Shown: piece by piece, positions 37,601 to 47,137 of the stretch
How the letters are laid out: each line of letters starts with the position of its first letter
Numbering within the stretch: the stretch's first letter is position 1
Assembly: GCA_932294295.1 (NCBI GenBank)
Contig: OW028579.1
Coordinates: 3,939,370-4,003,369 of the forward strand
Direction of reading: 5' to 3'
Source: Alitta virens
Lineage: Eukaryota; Annelida; Polychaeta; Phyllodocida; Nereididae
Length of the DNA stretch: 64,000 bases
Notes under the pieces: model-generated
Databases searched by the model: none
Told to the model about the DNA's origin: nothing
Seen by the model: the letters and a program-made list of their open reading frames with translations, nothing else
Program-made: the position numbers and the translations under genes

Positions 37601-40600
37601 AGGCAATGCTAAGCTGCAAATAAGAAAATAATTATATCCGTATATCTGCTCCAACCAGCTGCATGCTGTGAGCGAATCAGAATGCTTCATTGTCAATCCA
37701 GCATGGGTAAATGTTGGACAGCTGGAATGTATGTTGGACAACTACAGAGTACAGTTAGTTACATAAAATATGGTCGACTCTAGACAGCTGTAGCAACCTA
37801 TTTCTGGCTGTAGCTATAACTGACTAAAGCCAGCTGCTCCTGTCTACTCCTAGCTTTTAGTCGGCTTACACCCACCACTGTTGAAAAAATATAAACCTTG
37901 GTAAATGTTAGTAATTTATCTCATATATAATAAATATGTATGTACAATAGACAGGCAACTTTTCAATGAAAAATTACAAATATGGGTAACTCAACTTTTC
38001 ACCAAATGGTGCTGCATGTACATTTAGATCTGACTGTGAATAGCCAGCTATAGCCAGACATTTTGTTTAGTGGCATGCAGCATCGTATAGCAGAAGTTGT
38101 CTAGCTTTGTATAGGCTCAATTTAACTGGCCATTTTTTGTGAAACTAACTGTATGTTGGATGGCTGCAGAGTATGTTGGACGGCTGCATAGATGCAGGGT
38201 AACATTAAAGGGGTAGAATGTCAGGGTGGTAATTGGTTCACTGGAGAAATTTTGACAACTTTTTATTTCTATAATTATGTATATATATATATATTATGGA
38301 TTACAAAGTAAAAAGTACGTATATGTATATAGCAGGTTATGAAATTAAGTTTACAAATGCATATAAATGAATAGAGAGCACTCAGAAAGTGCAAACCTCT
38401 GCCAAGGTGCACCAGAACCACTGCCCAACCAATGGCGATGTAAGCACTGTTAGCTCTTTGTTGACCTACAGCATGTTAGTTCCACCAACATTTGGCCAAA
38501 ATGACAGGCCAAATGAAATGTCAGCCCAAAGGCGGCCCAACGTCATGCTAATATTGGCCCAATGTCGGTTCGGCCCACTTTTGGCCAATGGTAGGTTAGC
38601 ACACTTTCAGATAGGCCCATTTTTGTCTGCATAACGTTGTATAATGTTGGCCAAATGTCAATTAAGCCCACTGTAATTATAGAAAAGAAAACCCAAAATT
38701 TCTCATTACAAGTGAACTGATTACCACCCTGACATTCTACCCCTATAGTTACTCTGCTATAACACAAGGATTCCTCGGGCCTGATTAAATTATATTTTCA
38801 AAATTTCATGGGTAACTATTAGTAAGAAGTAACTCATAACCACAAGTTCACAGCCAATGTTGGCTGCTCAGGGTTAGTTTATCACATTATGTCAAGCCCA
38901 CAGAGTGACCTGGTTCTATTTTAAAAGATCATATTGGATACAATGCCTACACTTAGAAACTATGAGATAGGTTAAATGCTGGGATGACTGCACAAACCTT
39001 GGCAATCCCACAATTCTTCATGCTAGCTAACTTAAGAAGTGTCCAATCTTTGTGTTATTAATCTTTGCATAAGATGATCTTGAGTGGCCAGAGATATCAT
39101 AATGACTATTAGCTACAGATCATTTCTTATTTTAGATATGACATCACCAGAACAAATTCAAACTTTGAACAAGTTTCAAAGTGGAGATTGTCAGTTGCTG
39201 ATTGCAACATCAGTTGCAGAACAGGGACTGGACATACCACAATGCAATTTGGTAATTTGTTTTGAATATGTCACTGATGCCACTGGCAGAGTGCAAACTA
39301 GAGGTGAGTTGATTGTACTTGAAGTTCATTGAAGTAGAGTATATTAATTCACCAGTAACCAACATTTATTAATTTCAGCTTCGAAAGTTACGATATCTGT
39401 ACATATTACAAAAAAAAGTGAACATTTAAGCTTGCACGTTGTCGTCATGTGGTCTGATGGAAAACTGCATTCAACTGATAAACCTTATGAATTGATGGTC
39501 TGTATGAGACCAAATACCATGGTAAAAGAACTTCATGTTTTATTTTCAGGCAGAGCCAGAGCAAAAAATGCACGCTATATTGTGGTAACTGAAAATAAAA
39601 TTGCACATGACGATGCGAATATCCTAAATGAGGGAAGGATGAAAATAGCATTGCAGTCCATTTGTGAAATGCAACCTGAAGTATTCAGCAATAAGGTATT
39701 CGATGCAATAAACTTATGATTGGTATTACATTTGCTTATCTTAAGGGTGATGTGGTTATAAAAAAGATCTGTAAATGGTTACACAGGTTTCTTTGCTCAA
39801 ATCAAATCCTGTTTGCCCAATGATATGCTTTTCTATCCTCGGCAATACTGTGGCCAAAGGGTATTGCAATAGCCTGTGTGCATCTGTCCATCCGTCTGTC
39901 TAGCTGTCTAACTGACAGACTAGCCTTCTAGCTGTCTGTCCAGCTGTCTGTCCATCACCCTTGTAGAAACAATAACTTGAGATGTATTGATATGATCATG
40001 CAACCGACTGGAATTATGCTTTGGGGTAGACCTTAGACCATTCATTGTTGACCAAGAACCATGCAATAAACAGGGATTATGCCTTAGAGGCAGAAATTGG
40101 ATGGGTTCGATGGTGCATGACCTTTTTGTGGGCGCAAGGGTCAAAATTCATCTGAAGATAGAAACAAACACTTCATGTGAATGGCATTACATGAACCAAG
40201 TAAACTGCAGATATCTGCAGATATCTGCCATTGGAAGGCCCAGGGTTTCATGTGCTGTGCACTTTTTATGGTACCACAAGCCAGGCCACCAGGGAAATGA
40301 CATTATGTATTTAATGGTTTATCTCGTATTTCTGATTTATATTTCAAAATCAAATTTGCATGCAAATTTGAAATTTTCAGATGTTGGCTTGTCAGTTTTG
40401 CTTTCAAGTTTTCTACTATTTATCTGCAGGTAAAAAAGATACAAAAGTTGGACTGGGAAGAGCGCAAAGAAAAGGCAAGGATTAAAGAAGCAACCAAGAA
40501 ACGTAAGAAAGAGGAGGCCAGAGAATTCTTTGAACTGCAATGCTCCAAATGCGGAATTATGAAAGCCAATCCCATTAACCAGGAGGTAAACCTGAATGTG

Positions 40601-41607
40601 ATATACTCAGGGTTGCCAGATTTAAATATCAAGGCAAATAATAGGGGAGAAAAAAGGAATACTTTTATTTGTTTAGTTTTTTAGACATTTGACCATTTTG
40701 AATGATAAGGGCTTGATTTCCTGTTATTCAAGAAATGATTTATTTGAATACAACTTAATATTCTTTAAGTACAATTTTGTAAAACCCAAATTCTTAGATA
40801 AGTCTGTCCATACAGTGGTTAAAATTAAGAAATCACAGAGACAAAATTGAGGCCTTTTGCAACATTTTTCTAATAATAAAGGCAAGGCCTGTCGCAGGTC
40901 ATGGCAAGTTTTGGCAGTGACAGGCTTCAATTTCTTTTTAAGAGCAAATTGTTTTAAAATATTTTTCATTTTTCTCATCAGGAATCATCCTAGCCTGAAT
41001 TAGTTTATTGATTGGGCATGCAATTAGTTCTATTTACCAGCTGAATCTATAATTCCATTTCAGGACCTGAGAATTGCAGAGGATGCCCATCATTTTGTGA
41101 TCAACAGGGATTTTGCGAATTTTTACGTTTCTAAGCCTCTAAAAAATGAAAAATGGGTTGATGGAATAGAAAAATTTGGAAAGATATTTTGCAAGGAGTG
41201 TAGAATACACTGGGGCAGCATGTTTAGATACAAACATGTATGTATACTTGATATTATTATGGTTTTTTCCAATTTTACCACTGGTCGGGGAATTTGACCA
41301 AGACTCGACCAGTGAAAAATAAAGGTCATTGCTTTTGAGATTTGTTAGCTGACTGAGGCTGTTTTTTCTTGTTTTGTTTTTTTCAACCACAAGTTTGATA
41401 TAATTTCAGTGTGACTTGCCGGTACTGAATGCACATGGATTTAAAATTGTATTCAAGGACAAAGCAGGAACGGAGAAGAAAATTACACGAAAAAGTTGGC
41501 GTGACATCCCAATTAAAGTGAAAAAACTGCAAGATCAGGAGCTAGTCAAGTTTCAGGAGGATGAAATTAACCATGATGTCACTAAAAATGACAATGATGA
41601 AGTTTAA
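22503..41607 (+). CDS. IFIH1-like: RIG-I-like receptor, MDA5/IFIH1-like, 17 exons, intact
   Basis: Cytosolic dsRNA sensor of the RLR family. Known members bind viral-type dsRNA through an SF2 helicase and C-terminal domain and signal through CARDs. Exons: 22503-22641, 25974-26483, 26850-27110, 27228-27326, 30006-30202, 31991-32197, 33069-33248, 33510-33663, 34099-34194, 35648-35820, 36955-37096, 37361-37585, 39136-39303, 39550-39695, 40430-40585, 41064-41237, 41410-41607. All introns are GT-AG, phases match, and the sum is 3225 nt (1074 aa plus stop) with no internal stop. Order: CARD1 ~13-100, CARD2 ~120-210, linker ~217-340, motif I ARTGTGKT 387-394, motif II DECH 494-497, motif III TAS 536-538, motif IV ~759-767, motif V ~815-828, motif VI QTRGRAR 848-854, zinc cysteines 937/940 and 994/997. 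Length is close to human MDA5 (1025). The C-terminal domain ends with a KSWRDIPI stretch that resembles MDA5 more than RIG-I. Orthology is inferred, not tested. Confidence 0.92.
22690..25118 (+). mobile_element. CR1/Jockey-like LINE, RLR intron 1, right copy
   Basis: 5'-truncated non-LTR element lying in sense orientation just 50 bp after RLR exon 1. ORFs 22695-23573, 23539-23742 and 23746-24684 are one RT-bearing ORF2 split by a frameshift at an A9 run (about 23564) and a TAA at about 23740. RT motifs: [41 protein letters not shown], catalytic YADD (24067-24078), then thumb region NWMKANKLSINKSK. No endonuclease remains. The 3' tail has ACTGAATCTGAATCTG units, typical of CR1/L2-type ends. 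Clade assignment tentative. Confidence 0.92.
25727..25884 (+). mobile_element. tRNA-derived SINE, RLR intron 1, right copy
   Basis: Mirror copy with the cleanest tRNA-like head (GGGGGCCTAGCTCAGTGGTA, box B GGGTTCAATTCC). Ends 90 bp before RLR exon 2. Confidence 0.87.
25974..26483 (+). CDS. IFIH1-like: RLR exon 2: rest of CARD1 and whole CARD2
   Basis: A 510-nt exon between a TTGTTGCAG acceptor and a GTAAGT donor. It gives the back half of CARD1 (LLKRELWEKLLKYLYQQQ, TTRSFLNALKRAGY) and then a second CARD (YRVFKNLLDLFTSDFCRIL, DPQDLLPYFVEKELL, ILYYMTLSGKEDWPKRF, VLLEAGQEH). The SGKEDW and LLEAG segments resemble the end of RLR CARDs. Two tandem CARDs distinguish RIG-I/MDA5 from CARD-less LGP2 and mark the protein as signalling-competent by architecture. 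Confidence 0.88.
26850..27326 (+). CDS. IFIH1-like: RLR exons 3-4: CARD-helicase linker
   Basis: Exon 3 (26850-27110) and exon 4 (27228-27326) encode about 120 residues rich in Asp, Glu, Asn and Ser (for example LNDDNEDALNYCQEGEKK, DISEADIISSNNETAVKS). There is no recognisable fold. This is the flexible linker expected between CARD2 and the helicase. Phases join exon 2 to exon 5 without a break. Confidence 0.8.
27356..29360 (-). mobile_element. Non-LTR retrotransposon, antisense in RLR intron 4, right copy
   Basis: Longer copy of the same LINE. ORFs on the minus strand: 29186-28947 (LFWNELNKMVP, a pre-RT region), 28806-28282 (RT fingers and palm: ISIPKNKTGD, LRGISLMSSINKVF, CFLDASKTFDCV, VKQGGVLLPILF) and 28162-27425 (post-RT). 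Frames are broken, so it is dead. The 3' end carries an (ATT)n tail at 27356-27375. Clade not assigned. Confidence 0.88.
30006..33663 (+). CDS. IFIH1-like: RLR exons 5-8: helicase domain 1 (motifs I-III)
   Basis: Exon 5 (30006-30202) begins the helicase with LRAYQRELAKAPLEGLNTII, the Q-motif-like start of RLR helicases, then Walker A ARTGTGKT. Exon 6 (31991-32197) carries VVFLVPHLHLVNQQ (motif Ia region) and DVVIMTPQ (before motif II). Exon 7 (33069-33248) carries LLLIDECHETKKCHP (DECH box). Exon 8 (33510-33663) starts with VVGLTASVSAKNAKSSEEN (motif III) and LAADLDAQTF. The order and spacing follow RIG-I and MDA5. Oddity: motif I has Arg where most RLRs have Pro (APTG or LPTG). Confidence 0.93.
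30664..30926 (-). mobile_element. tRNA-derived SINE plus second 3' fragment, RLR intron 5, right copy
   Basis: Mirror of 10889-11155: 3' fragment 30664-30735, (GT)n, then the full SINE 30751-30926 in minus orientation. Confidence 0.85.
30974..31918. mobile_element. TIR element (TAGGGGAGAGTGGGGA), intron 5, right copy
   Basis: Mirror copy of 9880-10842 with the same termini. It contains a long C run (about 31005-31019) where the left copy has GGGGG. Confidence 0.8.
32474..32850. mobile_element. MITE with TACAGTTAGTTTCA ends, intron 6, right copy
   Basis: Mirror partner of 8960-9334. It starts TACAGTTAGTTTCATAAA and ends AACAAACTAACTGTA. Confidence 0.78.
33758..33922 (+). mobile_element. tRNA-derived SINE, RLR intron 8, right copy
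   Basis: Mirror copy of 7896-8056, next to (AGT)n. Same shortened head. Confidence 0.82.
34099..37096 (+). CDS. IFIH1-like: RLR exons 9-11: helical insertion (Hel2i)
   Basis: Exon 9 (34099-34194), exon 10 (35648-35820) and exon 11 (36955-37096) encode an almost all-helical stretch (IESIMMRIESIIKNIP, RNMQQYMNWLSDLHTKAQ, LQRMLVTAKECLEVL, LNALEFIKKKWEQPQ). It occupies the place of the Hel2i insertion that clamps the dsRNA backbone in RLRs. Conservation at primary-sequence level is weak, as expected for this domain. Splice sites and phases agree in both arms. Confidence 0.82.
36501..36816. repeat. 158-bp tandem duplication, right arm only (RLR intron 10)
   Basis: AAGCATTTGAGTAACCTAGG recurs at 36501 and 36659 with near-identical 158-bp units. 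The left arm has a single copy at about 5140-5300. It therefore arose after the inverted duplication. Confidence 0.9.
37361..39695 (+). CDS. IFIH1-like: RLR exons 12-14: helicase domain 2 (motifs IV-VI)
   Basis: Exon 12 (37361-37585) has LFEILEEEYLSPG and CRIIIFVRTRDMTKSLVKW (motif IV). Exon 13 (39136-39303) has [20 protein letters not shown] (motif V), very close to the RIG-I and MDA5 versions. The exon 13/14 junction splits a Gly codon in motif VI, giving QTRGRAR, the arginine-finger motif. Exon 14 (39550-39695) continues with ARYIVVTENKIAHD and a helical stretch (EGRMKIALQSICEM) matching the EKMM..AI region that leads into the pincer. Confidence 0.93.
37750..38153. mobile_element. MITE with TACAGTTAGTTTCA ends, intron 12, right copy
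   Basis: Mirror partner of 3866-4270. The ends read TACAGTTAGTTAC and GTGAAACTAACTGTA. Non-coding. Confidence 0.78.
38210..38743. mobile_element. MITE-like TIR element (GGGGTAGAATGTCAGGG), intron 12, right copy
   Basis: Mirror copy of 3298-3808 with the same inverted termini. Non-coding. It includes an (AT)n tract near one end. Confidence 0.85.
40430..41607 (+). CDS. IFIH1-like: RLR exons 15-17: pincer helices and zinc-binding C-terminal domain
   Basis: Exon 15 (40430-40585) encodes a very basic, charged helix (DWEERKEKARIKEATKKRKK) then CSKC. Exon 16 (41064-41237) encodes AEDAHHFVINRDFANFYVSK and IFCKECRIHWGSM. Exon 17 (41410-41607) encodes CDLPVLNAHGFKIVFKDK and KSWRDIPIKVKKL, ending in an acidic tail and TAA. 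The two C-x-x-C pairs (937/940, 994/997) match the zinc site of the RLR regulatory domain. The CDLPVL...FKIVFKD and RKSWRDIPI segments are most like MDA5. Confidence 0.92.
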
Positions 41608-41689
41608 AAATGACCTGTTATGTGAAATTCATAAGTTCTTACAAGAAGCAATGAATATATAATATAAACTGTATGATAATATATATGTA

Positions 41690-41695
41690 AATAAA
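41690..41695 (+). terminator. Polyadenylation signal of the intact RLR gene
   Basis: Canonical AATAAA 83 bases after the TAA stop, in an AT-rich 3' flank. The mirror copy is at 362-367. Confidence 0.6.
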
Positions 41696-42029
41696 TGTAC
41701 AATATATTGGATCATACAGACACAGAAAGACTTGTTAGCTAACAATTGTGACCTATCATATATCATAGGCCCACCCTCAGGTTCAACAGAGAGCTCCCAT
41801 GTCCCTCAATATTTCATCTGGACACAGTGGACAGTATACTTAAAAACAAAATGTCTCTGTATCAACTAACCAACGAAAAATGGCTTAAAAAAGCTTCACA
41901 CAATTTTATTATATATATTTTTGTCCACATTATGTATTTGTCATGTGTCCTCTTCAGTATGGGAATTCATATATTGCTTTGTTGAAATTAATTGTGCGTT
42001 TATCTGCTTTTCTGTGATTTTATACTTAT

Positions 42030-42950
42030 GTTATTTGTTATTTGCATGGTTATATATATATGATTTATTTTTTAACTTTCACTGATGTTCTAGTATATGT
42101 TCACAGGCAAAATACCTGATATGTCAGCTTATTTATAAGCTACAAGGGTAGAGTGCTCCCTTGTTATACGTACCGTGAGGTTGTATTACAGTGATCTTTA
42201 CCACTAGATGGCGAACAGTGATGAACAGGTGCTGCCACCTTTTGAAAGTTTACATGAAACTTGCTTTTCATGAAAAACCGTTGCCAGAAAATTTCAACTG
42301 ACTTGCTATAATTAGCAGGTTTTTAATCCATAAAGACTTACCTCTAGTAGTGCGTATTGTTTGTTTTCACCATCATTTCTATACATTTTCCACAAGCTAT
42401 TCTTGTACATCTGTAGGTTGTATCTTACACAACTGTTCCACCAGGCGGTAATAGCAAATTACTAAGTATGACACTGGTCACTGCAGAATTTTGAAATAAG
42501 ACTATAAGGTTAGGTCACCATGACATTGCATCCGGGGTTGGGATCAAAATAAGTCGAAAATGACTGTTCAGATTACATGGAGGATACCATAATTTCTTTT
42601 CACGCGAATGACAAAATGTGTCAAATTATTTGGTCACAACAGTTGCGGTTAGGGGCGGTTACCATATCAATATTTATGGTAACCGATAAGCGGGTAACCA
42701 TTGTCTAACCCTGCAAGATCCTATTTGTTTTTGATAATGTAGATATTTGGCCCAGAGCGAACAGGTTATGTCCTTGGTGTGGTACAAGTATGGTCAATTA
42801 AAATTTGCATATGAATGGCCATTCATCCTTTGAAAACAACTTATGCCGGCTATGTTTATAGTCTACATAACTCAGAATTGCTCACAGCTATAGGGTAGGA
42901 AATACAACTGTAGATAGTCGATTAAAACAAAATGTTATAAACAATGGGAG
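42030..42950. other. Non-coding flank outside right arm
   Basis: AT-rich unique sequence beyond the palindrome edge. I see no coding exon, RNA gene or terminal repeat here. Confidence 0.5.
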
Positions 42951-42954
42951 AAAA

Positions 42955-43405
42955 AGCGGTCTAATTTAGCAACTAAACTATCATAAGCAAAAGCACTCAG
43001 CAGGATTTCAGAGTAGGTGACCTTAAGCGGTCTGATCTAGCAACTAAACTGTCATAGGCATAAGTACCAATCAGTGTTTTAAAGAAGGTGACCCTTTGGA
43101 GATCTAATTTAACAACTGTTGTTTGGCTTAGGCACTGAGTAGTGTTTTAAAGTATGTGTGACCTTAGGTGGTCTTTATAAGTAAACTAAACTGTATTTGG
43201 CATAAGCACGTAGGTGGTCTATTATGGCAATTTTCGGCATAAGCACTTATTAGTGCTTTAGAATATTCTACTAAGTGCTTATGCCTAGAACGGTCTAATT
43301 GAGCTTTTTCTTTGGCATCATGTTAAGTTTAAAACTAAACCGTTCTAGGCATAAGCCTAAGTAGTGCTTTAGAGTAAATGACCTTAGACGGTCTAAAATA
43401 GCAAC
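42955..43405. repeat. Degenerate ~70-bp tandem repeat
   Basis: Successive diverged units of the form CGGTCTAATTTAGCAACTAA, CATAAGCAC, AGTGTTTTA, GGTGACCTTA. At least six are recognisable, and one is inverted near 43265-43350 (AGCACT...TATGCCTAGAACGG). Confidence 0.75.
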
Positions 43406-43989
43406 GATCATGATTTTATTCAATTAAAATTAAACTAAAAAGAGAGAGATAAAGTACTTAGTTTTTCTGACTAAAATATTTAGGTTAATGCGCACCGTAA
43501 TATTGATGATGTTCACTCTTTGGTTTGTCTCGTTAAGTTTTCTGTCGTGTCCCAAGTTCTTCAGATGTGTCTCATTGGAGTTGTTTTGTGTGACCTGATG
43601 CCAGTTTGATTCAAACAGATTGGAAGCCATCGTAGAGTTTTGCTTTTGATCTGTCTGCTTGTCTGCTTGTCTACTTTGGTTAAGAGTGACTTCATTTTTT
43701 TGTTGTAATATTAAGGTGCATTTACTATTTATATATATAAGTGATTATCTCTCTCTATCAGGCCCCAGTCTTCCCTTCCCTTCTTAGTAGTATTTCCTGT
43801 AGTTGGGTTTACTATGTGATGCTGACTTGAATTGCACCATGCTACATTTTAATAATATCTTGATCCATGCTAATTGCATATTGTCAAATTGCATAAGTAT
43901 TACATATAGCCTGCAATTATAGACAAAACATGGATGATATCAGGAAGGAGGACTTTAAAATAACTTTTCCCATCAATCTAGGAGGGATC

Positions 43990-44290
43990 CAAGATAGATA
44001 GATAGAAAGATAGATAAATTAGATAGATAGATATGGGAAATGCAGCCCTCTAAGGCAAGTTATTGCCACGATCGAGGGTTGATTGAAGATATGAGAGGGA
44101 GGAGTCCACCCATGTTACACTCTTACCCTATGGGTGGGGTCTTTTACTTGCCTTAGCATATGGACACTGACTGGTTATAATTTATCAGGGCCCAATAGAT
44201 TCCAATATTGCTCAAATAAAAGGGGAGGGAAGGAAAGGGAAGGGGAAGGGGAAGGAAAGGGACAGGGAAGGAAAGGGAAGACTGGGGCCT
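43990..44290. repeat. GATA microsatellite and purine-rich tract
   Basis: Imperfect (GATA)n at about 43994-44032 and a GGAAGGGGAAGG tract at about 44222-44282. No coding signal. Confidence 0.8.
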
Positions 44291-44429
44291 GATAGAAAGA
44301 GCTGGGTTTAAGGACAAGGGTAATTAGGATGTCATATTGTGAAACAAAGTTAATCCCTTTGAGTGCTGTTGTGCTGTATCTAGAATTTTCCAGTATGGAG
44401 TATTAAATAGCACTGTCCAAGGCGAGTCT

Positions 44430-45198
44430 TTAGCTAGGTCACACATAATTGTAGACCTAATATTAACAAAGATATGGCCGGTTTAGTAATTTGTTTAACA
44501 ATATAGTAATTCGTTTAAATGATTAAGTATTCCATTTATACAATTTAGTATTTCGTTTATACAATTTAGTATATTGTATATTCAATTTATTATTTCGTAG
44601 ATACGATTTATTATTTTGTATATTCAATTTAGTATTTCGTATATTCAATTTAGTGTTTCGTATATACAATTTAGTATTTCACATATTTAGTATTTCGTAT
44701 ATACAATTTAGTATTTCGTATATTCAATTTAGTATATCGTATATTCAATTTAGTATTGCGTATATACAATTTAGTATATTGTATATTCAATTTAGTATTT
44801 TGTATATACAATTTAGTATTTCGTATATTCAATTTAGTATATTGTATATTCAATTTAGTGTTTCGTATATACAATTTAGTATTTCACATATTTAGTATTT
44901 CGTATATACAATTTAGTATTTCGTATATTCAATTTAGTATATCGTATATTCAATTTAGTATTTCGTATATACAATTTAGTATATTGTATATTCAATTTAG
45001 TATTTCGTATATACAATTTAGTATTTCGTATATTCAATTTAGTATATTGTATATTCAATTTAGTATTTCGTATATACAATTTAATATATTGTATATTCAA
45101 TTTAGTATTTCGTATATACAATTTATTATATCGTATATTCAATTTAGTATATTGTATATTTAATTTAGTATTTTTTTTCTAATGTCCTTTAATGGCTT
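44430..45198. repeat. 21-bp minisatellite element, second copy
   Basis: Same flanking starts (TAGGTCACACATAATTGTAG) and ends (TCTAATGTCC, GGCTTCCGTA) and the same 21-bp unit, in the same orientation as 19964-20658. Contains an internal higher-order duplication of about 200 bp (compare 44640-44750 with 44850-44960). Lies 2.4 kb outside the right arm. Confidence 0.92.
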
Positions 45199-45199
45199 C

Positions 45200-46740
45200 C
45201 GTAAAAGTGTCCCCACTGTACAAAAAAAAATTTGTGAGTGATTTATCTGAACTTTTGAACTCCGTTGTAATGACTATTCTTAACATAAATTGTGACCACA
45301 AAAAAAAAAATTATATTCCCAAGTTTGAAGCTTTATTGCATTACTGATAGACCAGTGATATAAATATATCCTACTATGTCACAAAGACCAAGATAGCATT
45401 CTGGCTGAGTGCATGGAAAATACAACAGTAAAACAAGGTTTATGTAAACTAGTGTAGGAAGCTGAAGGAAAAGTGAAACTAAATTTACATTTTCTCATCG
45501 TGTGAAATTGCATATTAGGACACATATCACACACAAAAAAAAAAATTAATATTTAGACTTATTCAGATTTGCCTTATAAGAGTATTATACATCTCTCAAA
45601 ACGTCAAATTTCAAATGCATATTCATATTGTACACCAGTGATATTATATTAAAAACCAAGCTCAACTTAAACTATTGTAATTGTAAACAATGACGATATA
45701 ATGCCTGTAGAACCATTATTTGACAACTCACATAAGATAGATTTCTAAATTCAAGAAAAATTTTCATTTTATTGAAGGTGCACTGTCTGTCAAATTTGCA
45801 CATTAAAATAATGATATAAATCGATATCCTGTTCTTGGAAGTGTTTCGGATGTTTTTGTTTTGTTTTCAGCAACTGAAGCATCTGTGAAAAGTGATACTA
45901 TATTACAAGAATCAATAAACCTAGTGAAAATATAAGAAATTCAAAATATTCAGGAAGCGTTATTAAAACATTTTTTTATCTGAATGTTAGAAGAATTTCG
46001 CCACAAGCTGTGCCAATGAATTTGTTAATACATTTTCTGTTCTTCCCTTTTGAAGTATTGTATGTGAAATATAATAATATTTTCACCACAATAAGGAACC
46101 TATTAAAAGAATCACATTGCGTGTTTGTGGAGCATGCTGTGATATTTGGTGAAAACAGGCACATCATTTCTGTGACAAACTTAGTTCTATTATGTGCAAT
46201 GTTTCAACCGATAATACCTCAGTCAAACTGTAACCACTGCAGAGGATTTGGTCAATGTTGCAACAGTCATATCTGGAAATTCGATATTCTAAGTCTATAC
46301 GTTTCAGCCTACATAAAAAATACCTTTTAAAATTGACCAGTATTCAAGTACACCGCTAGCTCAGTCCGATCAAGTCTGTATCTATGCCTAGATGAGGCAA
46401 ATTGTGTATGACTGATGTCAATCATTGTGAATTACATTCTGTAGGAAGTATTTGTGTTACGAAGGTTTTCCTCTAGTTAAGTGGTGAACTATGCATTAGC
46501 TATAGTCAAAATTTAATATTAATTGATACGCATACCTGTTTTGGATCTGCATTTCAATTGGTATGTGGATGTGTTATTTTGGGTTCCTGAAATAATAAGA
46601 TAATTTATTATGAAAATATCCACCATTAACTATTTCTTAGGATTTTAGGAATGTATTTTATCTGATATAAACACACTATGTTCATTAATTTATTTCCCTT
46701 GCACTTTGCTGTTTATTAGTGCCATAACTTCTTTGAATTG
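45200..46740. other. Non-coding AT-rich stretch
   Basis: Scattered A-runs. One 106-codon ORF (46010-46330) has no recognisable domain, splice context or conservation clue, so I do not call a gene. Confidence 0.45.
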
Positions 46741-46765
46741 GGTAAGAGTATATAATATCACATAC

Positions 46766-47137
46766 CAGTTATGTCAATCCAAAATCGGATTTTTGGAATG
46801 GCATCTTTGAATAATTTCATGGTGAACTGAAATCCAGCGTTACTTTTGAAGGATCCATAGTGAAAATATATTTCTTTTGTACCAGAGCAGACTGTTCTTG
46901 TTTCAGAATGCACTTGAAGACAAAAATCAGTGGAGTTTGAATAAGATGCAAAGTCATTCACTGTAATCTTAATTTTCTGTTCTTTTTCATCTGAAAAGCT
47001 CAAGTCACAATTGATGTTTTCTGCATCTTTATACTGGCCTTGTGCATAGTTCTCACTCATAATACTTATAATGGATGATGTATTTGTTGTATTGGAATTT
47101 GATATGGATGATCCTTTAATTTCCATCACATTTTGTA
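46766..47137 (-). CDS. CUB-like domain exon of a secreted or surface protein
   Basis: 372-nt exon with a TTTCAG acceptor and a GTATGT donor. The translation SSIISIMSENYAQGQY, ENINCDLSF, KIKITVNDF, DFCLQVHSETRTVCSG, SNAGFQFTMKLF follows the CUB pattern: a beta-sandwich with a Cys before the first core strand, a Cys-x-x-Val core, and a GF-F strand near the end. Phase fits the upstream exon 47532-47727. CUB domains are extracellular and bind proteins or glycans. Further exons are not identified. Family by pattern only. Confidence 0.5.

Larger units (their letters stand above)
22671..42023. repeat. Right arm of ~20 kb inverted duplication (palindrome)
   Basis: Reverse-complement partner of 28-19963. 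It carries the intact RLR gene from intron 1 onward; exon 1 (22503-22641) lies just inside the spacer and has no counterpart on the left. Right-arm-specific changes include a 158-bp tandem duplication at 36501-36816. The outer end falls in the 3' flank of the RLR gene, about 330 bp beyond its polyadenylation signal. Confidence 0.95.

Noticed and set aside
28..42023. Palindrome as an unsplit hairpin-adapter read or whole-genome-amplification artefact
   Set aside because: Such artefacts give near-identical arms. Here arms differ by a few percent in hand-counted exons, and by transposon insertion, deletions and a tandem duplication. Joining of two haplotypes is not excluded and is listed as a refuting test.
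44653..45163. Long ORFs on both strands with YIQFSIS or RNTKLYI repeats
   Set aside because: Product of a stop-poor 21-bp minisatellite read in several frames. The same applies to 19994-20644.
44430..45198. CRISPR-like array
   Set aside because: Units are 21-bp direct tandem repeats without spacers, in a eukaryotic intron-rich context.
46010..46330. 106-codon plus-strand ORF
   Set aside because: No domain, no splice context, AT-driven composition. The opposite strand is equally open.
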